NCBI RefSeq assembly: GCF_021130785.1 | Contig: NW_025777522.1 | Coordinates: 1 to 64,000 of the forward strand | DNA from: Homalodisca vitripennis | Taxonomy: Eukaryota; Arthropoda; Insecta; Hemiptera; Cicadellidae | Length of the DNA: 64,000 nt | Direction of reading: 5' to 3' | Shown: piece by piece, positions 11,351 to 22,268 of the stretch | Layout: every line of letters starts with the position of its first letter | How positions within the stretch are numbered: position 1 is the stretch's first letter | Position numbers and translations under genes: made by a program | The notes under the pieces: model-generated | What the model was told of the DNA's origin: nothing | Database searches by the model: none | The model's input: only the letters and a program-made list of their open reading frames with translations

Positions 11351-13860
11351 GCATTCAGGGTGTATTAAAAATATTTAAACTCATTGCCTAATTGTTAGTT
11401 GTGTTAGTCTAATTGTCTTTTAATACAGTCTAATACCTGTGTTATTTTGTGCCAGTTTGTGTTTTATTAGAATTGTGCAATCTGTTTCTAGTTTAAATAC
11501 GGTTAACTTTAAGAACATGCACTAACATTTAATTTTTATAGTTTAGGGACTGTATTTTGTGCAATTTTCCAAACCTATAGCTATTCTTATTACAAATTTT
11601 CTTGTTTTTGAGTTGCCTAATTAGAAAGAAATGGAAATTATGTAATCCAGAAGTAATTTAAAATTTATATATTGAGATTGCACAGCCATACGAGAAGCAC
11701 AACATTACAAAATAAGTCAAATTGTCATTTTAGATTACATATTAGTGTTAAAAACTAACTATATTTAACGTTTTTAAACATTTTTTATACTGTTTAGGTA
11801 AAAAAGCAATATTTTCCTACTAAAGATTCAGTTTATAAGTGCTTCCAAATATTTGGTCATGTCCATAGCATACCCAAAGTTATCAAAAAGGTTTCAGATA
11901 AAAGATTACTCTTGTGTGAGGATCGGGCCACAACGCAAGTTGCGAAGGTCACGTGATCACAAAAGCGGGATCTTAAATAACTTCAAAAGCCACTTGACAT
12001 TTTTCACCGGTGACAAATTTCCACTCCATGTACCGCATCCTGCTATATACAGATATTGTCCGTCCTCTCAATTTATATCGAAGTGTACATCCGTTGTAAT
12101 GATTCTTTCGATATTAAATATATGTTCAGTGGTATATTGTCGAATATTCGTGCTTTCTCATTAAAATAAATAGCATCGGTCCGCTAGTGCAGCGATTGTA
12201 GGTTATGCTATAATTGACAAAACTATAACAATAAGTTAACACAACTATTTCACGATGAGTAAAAAATCTATGGCTTTACTATTCGATCGAAATAATTATT
12301 GGGCGTAGCTATGATTTCAAAAAATTAAAACATAAACGTTATCATATTATTCTTCCATCAATTAATTATTCTTTCTATCAATTAAATCTTCCACATATCA
12401 TAACAACGTGTCTGAAATGACAGATTGGACCAGCCAGCCGTCAAAGGGAACAATTTTCTCCTATATCAAACACATTGGGGCGGGCTTTTTAAAAGCTAGA
12501 GTTACAAAAATTTTAATGATGTTTCCAAATTTTAAATTTAGATAATTTAATCACAGTTTATTCTTATAATAAATTATTAAAAATTATTACTTTTTTACAC
12601 AAAATTACAATTAAATTTGCAAAAATACTCTTAAGACGTTGTCACGTTCAACTATTGTCAGTAAACCGACTTTACAGACAACAGTTTTTTTTTTTTTTTT
12701 TATTTTTTTTGTATTTGTTGGTAAATTTATTTGTAGTGCATTCTAGAACAAACGATGGTCATGAGCAAAGACAGTGTGGTGATTTTATTTAGATTGGTTT
12801 TGGATAGTACAGTATTCGAATTAGATTCATGTATTATTCTATTTCATTCCAAAATATACCATATTATTTCTATAAAGTCATTATATAACAGCTTTAGGAA
12901 TTGATCAGGTATAAACAAACAATAATAATAATAAATTAACTTAATCTGTATTCGGATAGCATTATTTATATACCATCATTCATTAATTTTTAATAAGTAT
13001 TTTCCATTTCTTCAACCTTTATCACTTTTATATAGAGTTGTAATTTACGTGTAATGTATTAAACTATATCCTTAAAGATGATTTTAAGTTGTATTTTATC
13101 CCTATATTATTAAAGAATCATAATTTTCTTGAGTCACACAGTGTGAGTATTCACACCAAAACATCGACTGGTAGACCTCAGTTAGTTTGCATAACAAACT
13201 TACACTATAATAGTCCTCGTCTTTGTTTTGAAATACGTAGCGTGCCACCACATTTACAAGTGGTATGATTGCGTCAATTTATATTAAATATAACATTCAA
13301 TTTTTATGAATAGTGAGAATCAAATCTTAGACGTTTTTTTTAGTTTCTATCACATTTTAAAGTGCATATGATCTTTCTGGAGATATGTTCACATATCCGT
13401 CATTACAATTTTGTTCATTGAGTTATTTAATATAGCTATTTAAATAATAAAAGTTCCGATTATGTAGGGAGGGTACTACAACGCAAAAATACGCTGAAAT
13501 TAGATCATCTCACCAACATACCCGTCCAAATGCCATGGGTGGACGACGGACGTTCAGTATTCTAGATGTCACTATTTTCAATGTAGCATATAAAACGTAA
13601 AGTCTACAAATTACATAATTCTCGGGATATCTTGTTACACGATACACTCATATTTGTAATTCCTAAATTGGATTTAACACCAATGCTTTAACACTGGTAC
13701 ACTTACAGTTACTAAGTGATTATATTGTACGTGTTGGAATAATGTTTATCCTATATGAATTACTCATGTTACACGTTAACATGTCATATGGTTCTACTCG
13801 ATTTGTCTAACAATTTATTTATTTTGGGACTTTCTACTTCCCATCATAGTTACTCATAGG
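11351..13860. other. AT-rich non-coding stretch
   Basis: Contains a 103-codon plus-strand ORF at 11,853-12,164 that has no recognisable motif and no coding support around it. A long T-tract lies at about 12,686-12,710. No terminal repeats were recognised. Confidence 0.5.
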
Positions 13861-13877
13861 ATTAGTGCAAACATTTT

Positions 13878-14072
13878 CGTTAACCCTCAGCCCGAATCCC
13901 AGAATTGACATTTTCCATAATCGAACTCGTTGTTGCTATACACAAATGAAGCTTCACCCAAAATTTCCAAGTTGCAGGTCAGTTCGTTCTCAAGACATCA
14001 TGAGAATAGACAGACAGAAATGAAGTTTTTTAAGGCCTTAAGTGATTGGCTTCGCTAACGCTCAGCCAATTA
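13878..14072. repeat. TAACGCTCAGCCAA family repeat (copy 1)
   Basis: About 190 bp bounded by two variants of the motif TTCGCTAACGCTCAGCCAA (degenerate at 13,880, near perfect at about 14,050). The interior has the family signatures ATGAAGCTTCAC, CAAGTTGCAGGTCAGTTCGTTCTC and GACAGACAGAAATGAAGTTTTT. Other copies lie at 22.1, 33.1, 41.4, 49.9, 56.1 and 56.4 kb. It has no poly-A tail, RNA polymerase III boxes or inverted termini, so its class is unknown; the repeated boundary motif suggests units that were once tandem. Confidence 0.75.
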
Positions 14073-14689
14073 AATATATTGTATATGTATATGTTTTTAA
14101 ACCATTTTTAAGTAGTAATTGTTAAAAAATAACGGCTTTCCTTTAATTCCCGACTGAATGAGGTGTATACATGCCAAGTAAAGTGGAAGGAAAACTTTGG
14201 AAGAAAACGGATGCTCAAGATAAATGAAGAAGAGGTTAGGGAATTTGCTATCTTGACAGTTGTCTCGCAAGTGCCGTTCTCAGCATTCTGTTCTGTAGTA
14301 GAACAATAGTATTGTACAAGACTGTTCTGTAGTAAAACTCCTAAAGACAGGATGTTTGTGTCTCGGATGTTTACACTTTAATATTAATAGTTTTATTTTA
14401 CTCATGGTTCATTATTTAATAAAAATGAGTTATTATTACAATTTTGATTGTACTAACTTTTGATGAACTTTATAATTTGTTAATTTTAGTTTTATGACAC
14501 TAAAATTTTAATCTTAAGATATTATAAACAGTTGATGTTTTAATTGCTTAATGCTTATTCAACCTACTTCTATTAACACCCACCACGAACCTTTACAATA
14601 AGCTGTATAATGATCATTTATAGATAAATATAACGAAAAATCCTTTATTTCGTCAATTCTTAAAACATGTACTTTATACAAAATATAAA

Positions 14690-14930
14690 GTAGAAAGTGT
14701 TGTCATGACGACGCGATGTTGCTTGCCAAGCAGTGACGTAACTGCCGGAGTTTCTCCGGGAACGGAAACAGCGTCAAGCATCAATAACATCCGGGATCGG
14801 ACTGAGAATGGTGATATCCAGTCTTCTCGGGACACTTTTATATCTGTTCTTTATAATGCTACCGTCTTGAATACACTGCTTTAGTTTACTGTTCGACTAA
14901 GGTGAAGAAGGTAAGATTGAAAAATGACCA
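14690..14930 (+). promoter_or_regulatory. GC-richer segment with splice-donor-like end
   Basis: A locally GC-rich block (for example GCCGGAGTTTCTCCGGGAAC, itself a small hairpin) is followed by CTTTTATATCTG and, downstream, GGTGAAGAAG|GTAAGATTG, a good 5' splice-site match. This could be a host 5' untranslated exon, but no downstream exon was recognised and the call rests on composition and a single splice-like motif. Confidence 0.2.
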
Positions 14931-15889
14931 TTTCTTATGTATTACTTAAAACAGTATATGTGAATTTTTGTGTTTTACAAAATCAATATAACTTCCAGGT
15001 ACTTTATGAAACGGTTTAAAATGAGAGCATGGCCTGATCTTAAACAAATACATTTAACATATTTGGTGGTTTAAATAACATTATAACATAATAATTGCTT
15101 TAAAAACTGTAAGTATCAAACGATCGGTTTAAGAAACAACATATATTTACAGCTTGTGAAATGCAAATAATAATGGTTTTTGATAGTACAGTAGAGGAGT
15201 TGAGAGCCTCCCAACTTGGTTTTTATAAACAATTATAGAATAATTTCCCCTAAGAAAGATATGGATCGTCAGACGTGATATTTAAATTAATAAATAAAAT
15301 GTCTTTATTGGCTATTATTTAACATACTGTACAACACCAAACACACACTGTTTAACATACAGGTACATTGTATTAATATACTGTTTCCCATAAAAATTCA
15401 AGTAGTTGATGATCTAATCAAAACTAAGTAAAACATATCAACATGTAAAACACAATATATGTACGGTAACAATAAAACACAGTTAAAGTAATAAAATCTT
15501 GAGGGATCATTAATTATTTTTTATTTTAAAAATAATCGCTTATCTAGCTTAACAAAATGTTAAATCTTGTAAAAAAATAGCAATTAGTCTGCTTTTTTCA
15601 GATGTGATATTTCTTCTTGTCTTTAATTTCTTGTCATTACAAAGTTTTGCTTGAAGTCAAACTTGATCAACGGATGATCAATCGGTTTTTCCAGGACTTC
15701 CCGTAGACAACTCTATATTCTACAGGTTGGTATAAAAAGTACAATAATGAAATAGCTTGTCTTTATTTTTTATGTAAAGTTATATCTCTCTCTTGCACTC
15801 AACATCAAGCTTATGTTGGCTATGTTCACGGAATTGGTTGGTACTGCTCATTAGTTATAAGTTTGGTACTTGACTCGTAAAATGTGTAT
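14931..15889. other. AT-rich non-coding stretch
   Basis: No ORF above background, no terminal repeats and no recognised element. Confidence 0.6.
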
Positions 15890-16061
15890 ATAGACCACAA
15901 TGAGTGTAATGTGGAGCCTGACCTCTATAGACTGTGCCACATAAACTATTGTAATGTGTAGTATGCGGATTCGACCGATATTGGGGTGGTGTGGCTTTGC
16001 CCTGCGGTTGTCTTTATGTGTGACGTCCTGTATATATCAGGCTTTATGTGCCTGTAGTGAA
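15890..16061. repeat. 172-bp dispersed repeat, copy 1
   Basis: Begins AGACCACAATGAG and ends GGCTTTATGTGCCTGTAGTGA. It matches 32,783-32,953 in the same orientation over the whole length with scattered substitutions; the core CGACCGATATTGGGGT and GTGTGGCTTTGCCCTGCGGT is conserved in both. No coding sequence, inverted ends or target duplication is visible. A retrotransposed RNA or a MITE fragment is possible. Confidence 0.85.
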
Positions 16062-17320
16062 CACTATAATCCACTTATAATAGTAAATGTAATGCGAACG
16101 CACATTCTAGAGGTAGGTTTTAGAAAAATGTAATATTTTAATTGTGAGAAACAGGAAATACTCGTAATTAGTAATTACTCGTACACACACTGAGAAATCC
16201 GAATTACACACTTCTGATGGTGCTGTCATTATTATGTCCATACAATGGTGTCGTGTCGCTATGTAATTAAGTTTATGTGGGCCGCTCCGTACATTTATGA
16301 GATCTATATTTAGTGAACGTGTTGTACACCTGTATATATAATGATTTTTTAAACATTCAAAACACTACTGTGATTGAAAAAAATACTAAATTTTAGATTT
16401 TTTACTTCCAATGGTTCCGTTTAATGTTAGTTCCGCCTTTGTCATTCATATTTTCCTTCACACCTATTACAAGTTCGATAATAATGTTTACATTTTTTAG
16501 ATGTTAAAAGTTCAATAGTCAGTTTCGTTGTTGCAGTTTTACAGTTGGTTTTAAATAACAGCTGTTCAAATACTGTCAAATTATGGGCCATTTAGTTTGC
16601 ATATGTAATATGAATCCTTCCATAAAATGGTTATTTCTTACCCGATTTTTAAAAATGAGGTGTCTTTAGTTTATTAAATATATAATCAAACAAAAGTACA
16701 ATACCAGCCATTTTGAAAGCATAAAGAATTATATAAAAACATTGTTTTGATATAATACATTCTGACATAAACTCATTTACCAAGTTTTCGTAACAATTGT
16801 AAAGATAAAATTGTTTTAGTAAAAAAAACAAAATCACGTAAAAAAATCTGTTAAACAAAGTGGAAATTGCAAAACAGCTATTCTACACTTTTAACTTAGC
16901 CAGCCCAAACTTTTTGTTACACTCTGTATAATTACTAGTACCTCTTCTGCATATACCGTGTTACGTATTATCGTTCTTTACTTGTAAGAGATACTAACGT
17001 TTTTTGCGTTTTGCTTGTAAACGTTGTTTGGATGATTTAAAAGAAAAGTTAATTATGTTAATTTTATTTTCCATGAACAAGTAACAAATATCAAACTTTA
17101 CAAGTATTTTACTATTTTATTGTGCCTTATTCATTTAAATATATCATTTGTCCTTGACTAAGGACATAGCATGACACTGTACACTGATTTTCAGTGATAT
17201 ATAAGAATCATGACGTGAGGTAAAAGGTGATAAACCATTGATAAATGGGGGTCAATTAATTTTTAGTTTTTTATTAAGTTCTTCAAGCAAGACAGTTTAA
17301 ATGTATAAAAGCGTGTTTTA
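16062..17320. other. AT-rich non-coding stretch
   Basis: Only short, low-complexity ORFs; no recognised element. Confidence 0.6.
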
Positions 17321-17324
17321 AAAA

Positions 17325-18398
17325 CCCTTTTAACCCCGACGTCCGTACTATACGGACGTCGTTAAAAAATGGCGTCAACTCCCGACGTCCGTTATAGTGC
17401 GGACGTGCACTTTTTATTACTTTACTGGCCACCTATTTCACCAAATGCTTTGAAATTTCACAGACTTGTGCACAAAGATATTTTGCATCGAAATATATTA
17501 GTTTGTAATGGTTTGACTTCGTATTTTTGTCAGTCTGTGACTGAGCAATTGCAGTTCGTCTCGACTGACTGCTCACGCTTGTTGCAGACAGCTGTATATC
17601 ACGTGGTTGTGTATATTCCGTTTTCTTCACAGTTTTAGGTTAAAGCAGTATAAAGTACGGCAGTTAAAGTTTAGTTTATTATTTGTTTTATTTCAAAATG
17701 AGTAAAAGACATTGTTCAAAGTCTCCCGTAAGTGAAAATACAATAATTAGTAAGCTAGTTGCAAATGGTGTGGATGTGATTAGTGACGACGATTTGAGTG
17801 ATGGATATCTTGAAATTTACATTTTGTAGTGATGTAAATATTGTTTTTAAAACTTGTTTAAAATTTAGATTATGAACAGTTTTTAGTTATTTTATGAGAA
17901 ATAACTTTGGTTTTATGTTTATTTTAAGTACTGTGAATTTCAAAGGTCTTGTTACATTGCCTTGCCCAGAAATGGAAAAAAGAAAAATTTACACGGCTTT
18001 ACAAAAGTTGATGTTACTCCACTTGTAAATAAGGTAGGCCTATAATTTTTGTTTTCATTTTATAAAGGATTAAATATATCGTAAAGTAAATGGGTATTTT
18101 TGTGTCAAATATCTTTTTATATTTATGGTTTCCATGATCAAAACTTGAAATTTTTTTCATTTTTATTTATTTTTTATATATGTATATGCATTTAAAAAAA
18201 AATTACTTTCAAAATAATAATTTTATTTGTGTATTTCTGTAAGCTACATGTATAAAGAAGTAAAACAAAAAAGAATTGCCTAAATATCTTAAAAAAATAA
18301 CTGAGTTATGAATTTTTTACAAAACCCTTACATTTTGTCTGAAAATGGCTTGGGATTTCTGGCACATCACTTGATTTAATGGCCGGGGTTTAAAAGGG
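17325..18398 (+). mobile_element. piggyBac-like element, internally deleted
   Basis: A 1,074-bp element bounded by inverted ends CCCTTTTAACCCCGAC (left) and GCCGGGGTTTAAAAGGG (right). The right end is followed directly by TTAA; on the left a TTAA lies three bases out. CCC...GGG ends with TTAA targets are the hallmark of piggyBac. Subterminally there are two inverted copies of CGACGTCCG: a perfect hairpin with 11-bp arms and a 3-nt loop at 17,337-17,361, and a second at about 17,373-17,397, which could be transposase-binding sites. Only a relic of the transposase remains. Long ORFs printed across the left end are not coding. Confidence 0.7.
17698..18045 (+). pseudogene. piggyBac-type transposase N-terminal relic
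   Basis: Within the TTAA element, an ATG at 17,698 opens about 43 codons beginning MSKRHCSKSPVSEN and containing an acidic VISDDDLSDGY segment, like the acidic N-terminal region of piggyBac transposases. It stops at about 17,829. A second readable patch at about 17,970-18,040 (KNLHGFTKVDVTPLV) is in another frame. No DDD catalytic domain remains, so the element could move only with a transposase from elsewhere. The family call rests on the ends more than on this peptide. Confidence 0.35.
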
Positions 18399-19879
18399 TT
18401 AACGAACCACATTTAGACTTTACGATTGGTTCTCGAGCGACCACTCAATTAATTTTTCATATTCAGCTTTACTGTCACGTTCCTTTGGAAATGATCATAA
18501 CTTCTTATAAATCATTAATAAACCAAACTGGAATAGGCCATTTTTAAAACAGCTCATCAATGCTTTATATGTTGAAAAAATGAATATTTCTACCATCTGA
18601 GGTGTTAAATACCCTCCAGAAATGTCTTTTCGTTTATTATGAATATTCAATTTGGTATGTTGGTAACAAAGTTTGGTTATTCTGCTTCTATTACGCCATA
18701 TTATGAGATACAATGCTATATTATAATTTAAATCATCAAAAAAAAGCAAATAAATATTTGAATATAATTTTAAAAACTTTTCTATTTAGAATTAATACAA
18801 TTTTGAGAATAACCGCGATAAAAATGTCACAAATGTTATATTTCTTTATCTAGTAGCTAGAGCATTATATAATTATTAGCTTTCTCATTCATGGAGAAAC
18901 GAAACGAGCTGGTATCTGTTCTTAATCTTCAAGGTTCTTTGTACAGTACAGTCGAAAATTTAAATAACACACGATATTGAAACGAAAATAACATAAAAAA
19001 TGTTATTAAGTTTTCTCCAAGGAACGCTGGCCGGTTAGGGATTGATATATCACTTGAGTTATCCTCTGAGACGGTGACACATTACTAGCTTTCTCCTGCA
19101 GTGGCGTTGTGATCTGAAGGTCTGTATTATTTCAGTATATCTGCGTATATACTAAATCTTTTTAGTTTGTAGTTTTAAATATATGTGTAGATATTTTGGT
19201 AATAAACAAATTAGTTGAATTAAAAAATTGTTAAACAATAACATACTTAAAATTATTTATTGGTATGTACATAGGGACAATAATATACATATACGTTTGA
19301 ACTAGTTTCAATAAATTTTAGAACTTGATTGTTTCGAAATAAAATATGCTTTTAAAGGCTTTGCAGTATGCCGTCGAACTATTAGAAATCAAGTAAAACA
19401 TTCATGTCAAAAAAACTTTCATTCTGGCTTCATAACTAAAAAAGTTCATCTTCTGGCAAAATTTATCAAAAACTCCAAATTAAAAGAATAGTCATACTTC
19501 ATCTTCTATAACTAATATGTTTATTAACCTTGAGGCGAAATCACTTGGAGTAATTCTTTTAAAATAGCATTGATTGTTACTATACCTGTATAACATAAAC
19601 AATTAAGTGCATAAAATCTAAAACATCTATGCTAATATTTGTGGGTTACCTGTTATCGTATATTATGAAACAAAAGTTAATCTAGCAAAATGCATGTATA
19701 TCCTATAAAATACGACATTAAAAATATTTTCGGTATACAAAACCACAAGTAATTCCAGTAAATATTGTAACAATATATTTCAATTATGTTCTCAAATTTT
19801 ACATACATATAATTTTGAATTGTTATTGAAACAGCTCTATCTTTTAGGTACAATGTTGTGGAATAGACATTAAAACATG
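18399..19879. other. AT-rich non-coding stretch
   Basis: No recognised gene or element between the piggyBac-like and mariner elements. Confidence 0.6.
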
Positions 19880-21209
19880 CAGGGTGGCGCGAATGTTAGT
19901 TTTTCCCAGAAGAGAAATTTAAAGGGGTTATAGATAATTGAATAAAACTCTTTTAGGCAAAAAAACAAATTCATTATATAAAATTCCTTACATATTAGCA
20001 TACAATGTTATATCAATTGTTCGAAGTGTCCACCTTGATTATGTATAAACTTCATACAAAGGCAAGAACAGAATTACAAATTTTTAGCAAGAAAGGTTTA
20101 TTGTTATTAACAAGTTCAAATTATTTCTAATTAGTTTTATGAGTTCATCAATATTTTATGGTTTTTGAAGCATACACAGTCTTCTTCATATCAGACCTTT
20201 TCACAGCCCTATCACACCCCACTGTGAAAAATCACATGGGATTAAGTCTGACGAGGCCAAACGATTGTACCAGGGCGACCAAACCATACATTAAATGTGT
20301 TATTTAAACAATCTCGAACTTGGATACCAAAATGTACTGGGGCACCATCTTGTTGCCAGATGAGCGAATGAATATTGAATACAGGATTGTTTTTGAGTTC
20401 GGGAACTACTACTTCTTGCAGCAACCGTAAGTAAATTTCCGAGTCAACATTTCCTTGAAGAAAATAAGGACCAATCAATGCTGTACTCAAAATACCTCCA
20501 CATACCATAACACTAGGCACATTAAGTTCTGCTTGGATTACGTTATGATGATTTACATCGACCAGTACACGCAGTTATGCCGATTAACGCGTCCATTTAG
20601 TTTGAAGCATGCCACTTCACACCACAAATTGATTGCAAAACATTTTGATCAGCCTTTGAGCGGATAATTATTGTCTCACAGAATTCCAATAGCCTATCGG
20701 AATCATCCTCGTGAAGCGCCCGGAGTAAATGTGGACGTATGGATTAAATTTTAATTGCTTTAACATTCTTTGCACACTTCTTCTTGATATTTTCCAGGTC
20801 AGCAGATGCCTTGCGAGTCGATTTACCGGGAATGGCTAAAAAAGGTTGAGCAAGTGTCTGCAGGTTTTCTTTGTTGCACATTGATCATGGACGACCACAC
20901 TTAAAACGCTTCCTGTGTTTTCAAATTTCTTACTTAACTTCCGCATATACTGTTGAGTGGTTATCGCGACACCTGGATATTTACTACTAGATTATTATAG
21001 CAGTATTTTTATTATGCTTCCACCACAACTGAAGGATGTAAACTCGTTGTTGGGTTGAAAACATTTTAAAACACACACAAACAAATAACACATGCAAAGA
21101 GCGTCACTTTACACTAGCCACTGGAACAGACAACGACGAACTTACTCCGTGTTGCTGCTAACTTAACATTGTTACCAACCTATCGAAACAAAATATTTGC
21201 GCCACCCTG
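19880..21209 (-). mobile_element. Nearly full-length mariner element
   Basis: A 1,330-bp element with imperfect inverted ends: CAGGGTGGCGCGAATGTT at 19,880 and, on the other strand, CAGGGTGGCGCAAATATTTT ending at 21,209; TA follows the right end. The size, the ends and a single transposase on the minus strand spanning most of the interior identify it as Tc1/mariner. The transposase is decayed (see the separate entry). Confidence 0.9.
20008..21064 (-). pseudogene. mariner transposase, decayed
   Basis: The frame can be followed with frameshifts and stops from an ATG at 21,064 (MFSTQQRVYILQLWWKHNKN, a mariner-like N-terminus with helix-turn-helix region) to a stop at 20,008-20,010 after GGHFEQLI, a C-terminus common in insect mariners. 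The longest open piece is 20,242-20,520 (92 codons), with NVPSVMVCGG near its start and the second catalytic motif IWQQDGAPVH. After WPRQT a small deletion shifts the frame, but LIPCDFSQWG, with the third catalytic Asp, is readable beyond it. At the first catalytic position the text reads WCEVACF where family members have an Asp-Glu pair, so the active site is also damaged. The nuclease catalyses cut-and-paste transposition in functional relatives; this copy cannot. Confidence 0.88.
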
Positions 21210-21837
21210 TATACAGTCTAACATAATATCAGGAATTAGAAATGTGTTATGTTTCAATATATTTAAAAAGTAGATAATATTGGAAAGCAGCATTTTAATT
21301 TTTATACGCAGCATAATAATAACAAAGTTTATATAATTTACATTTTGAATTGGTACTGAAATAGTCCTATCTATCTATCAAGCACATTTTGGTGGAGTAA
21401 ACATTAAGAAATAAAATCCTAAGTTAAAATATGTTGCGTTTAAATATTTTCCAAATGTACGTAATATTAAAACAGTGTTTTTCTTTATATTATGCAGTTT
21501 GACATACTTAGTGAACACATCATGCAGAAGGTAACGGATAGCGATGTGATACTTTACACATATACTGAGAGCGAGCTCTGTGTTGCGAGTCAGTTGACAT
21601 GATTCAACATTCAAAACATGTCACAACAATGCCTTACCAGATCTACATATTCATCGCCAGGTTATATTTTATTCAGTCAACAATTTTATTCAAGAAACTG
21701 TGTTATATGATACATCATGCTATAAATCTTTGCACGTTGTCATTTTTGTACTGAATACCAGAACACGTTAACGTGCCCTGTATTTCAGATCGATAAAGTA
21801 GTATATATAAATAACATACCATATACTATTATATATA

Positions 21838-21863
21838 AACCTATATATATATATATACATATG

Positions 21864-21913
<50 letters not shown>

Positions 21914-21940
21914 CATATATATATATATGTTTATTGAAAT

Positions 21941-22001
<61 letters not shown>

Positions 22002-22016
22002 TATATATATATATTA
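21838..22016. repeat. Long (TA)n microsatellite with TACATATA variants
   Basis: About 180 bp of alternating TA with interspersed CATA and GTATA variants and one 20-bp interruption near 21,930-21,945. The 71-codon ORF across it encodes only Tyr-Ile repeats and is not a gene. Confidence 0.95.
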
Positions 22017-22268
22017 GGCCCTCGGATAGATAGACAAAATCGAACCTGGAAGTCTACGACTGATTGGCTACAGTAATAGGCTTCAATGACGGTCAGCTAA
22101 GTCTCATGGAGGGAAATGCACTACTTTTGAGCTTTAAATTTATTGCTTACACAGAAATTACGCTTCATGCAAATTTTTAAATCTATAGGTAAAATTTGTT
22201 CTAGAGTGAGGACAGAGTCATAAATGAAATGTTTCAGCCCTTTTTCTAACGCTCAGCCAATAAATAAG
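22017..22268. repeat. TAACGCTCAGCCAA family repeat (copy 2)
   Basis: Starts inside one unit (ATAGATAGACAAAATCGAA), passes the unit boundary GGCTTCAATGACGGTCAGCTAAGTCTCATGG at about 22,079 and ends with TTTCTAACGCTCAGCCAA at about 22,260. It therefore shows two consecutive units, supporting an originally tandem organisation. Confidence 0.75.

Noticed and set aside
11853..12164. 103-codon plus-strand ORF
   Set aside because: No recognisable domain, no neighbouring exons or element ends; composition gives no support.
17369..17638. 89-codon ORF and its antisense partner
   Set aside because: They span the subterminal hairpins of the piggyBac-like element and lack transposase motifs.
21861..22076. 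71-codon Tyr-Ile-rich ORF
   Set aside because: Artefact of the TA microsatellite; runs into a dispersed repeat.
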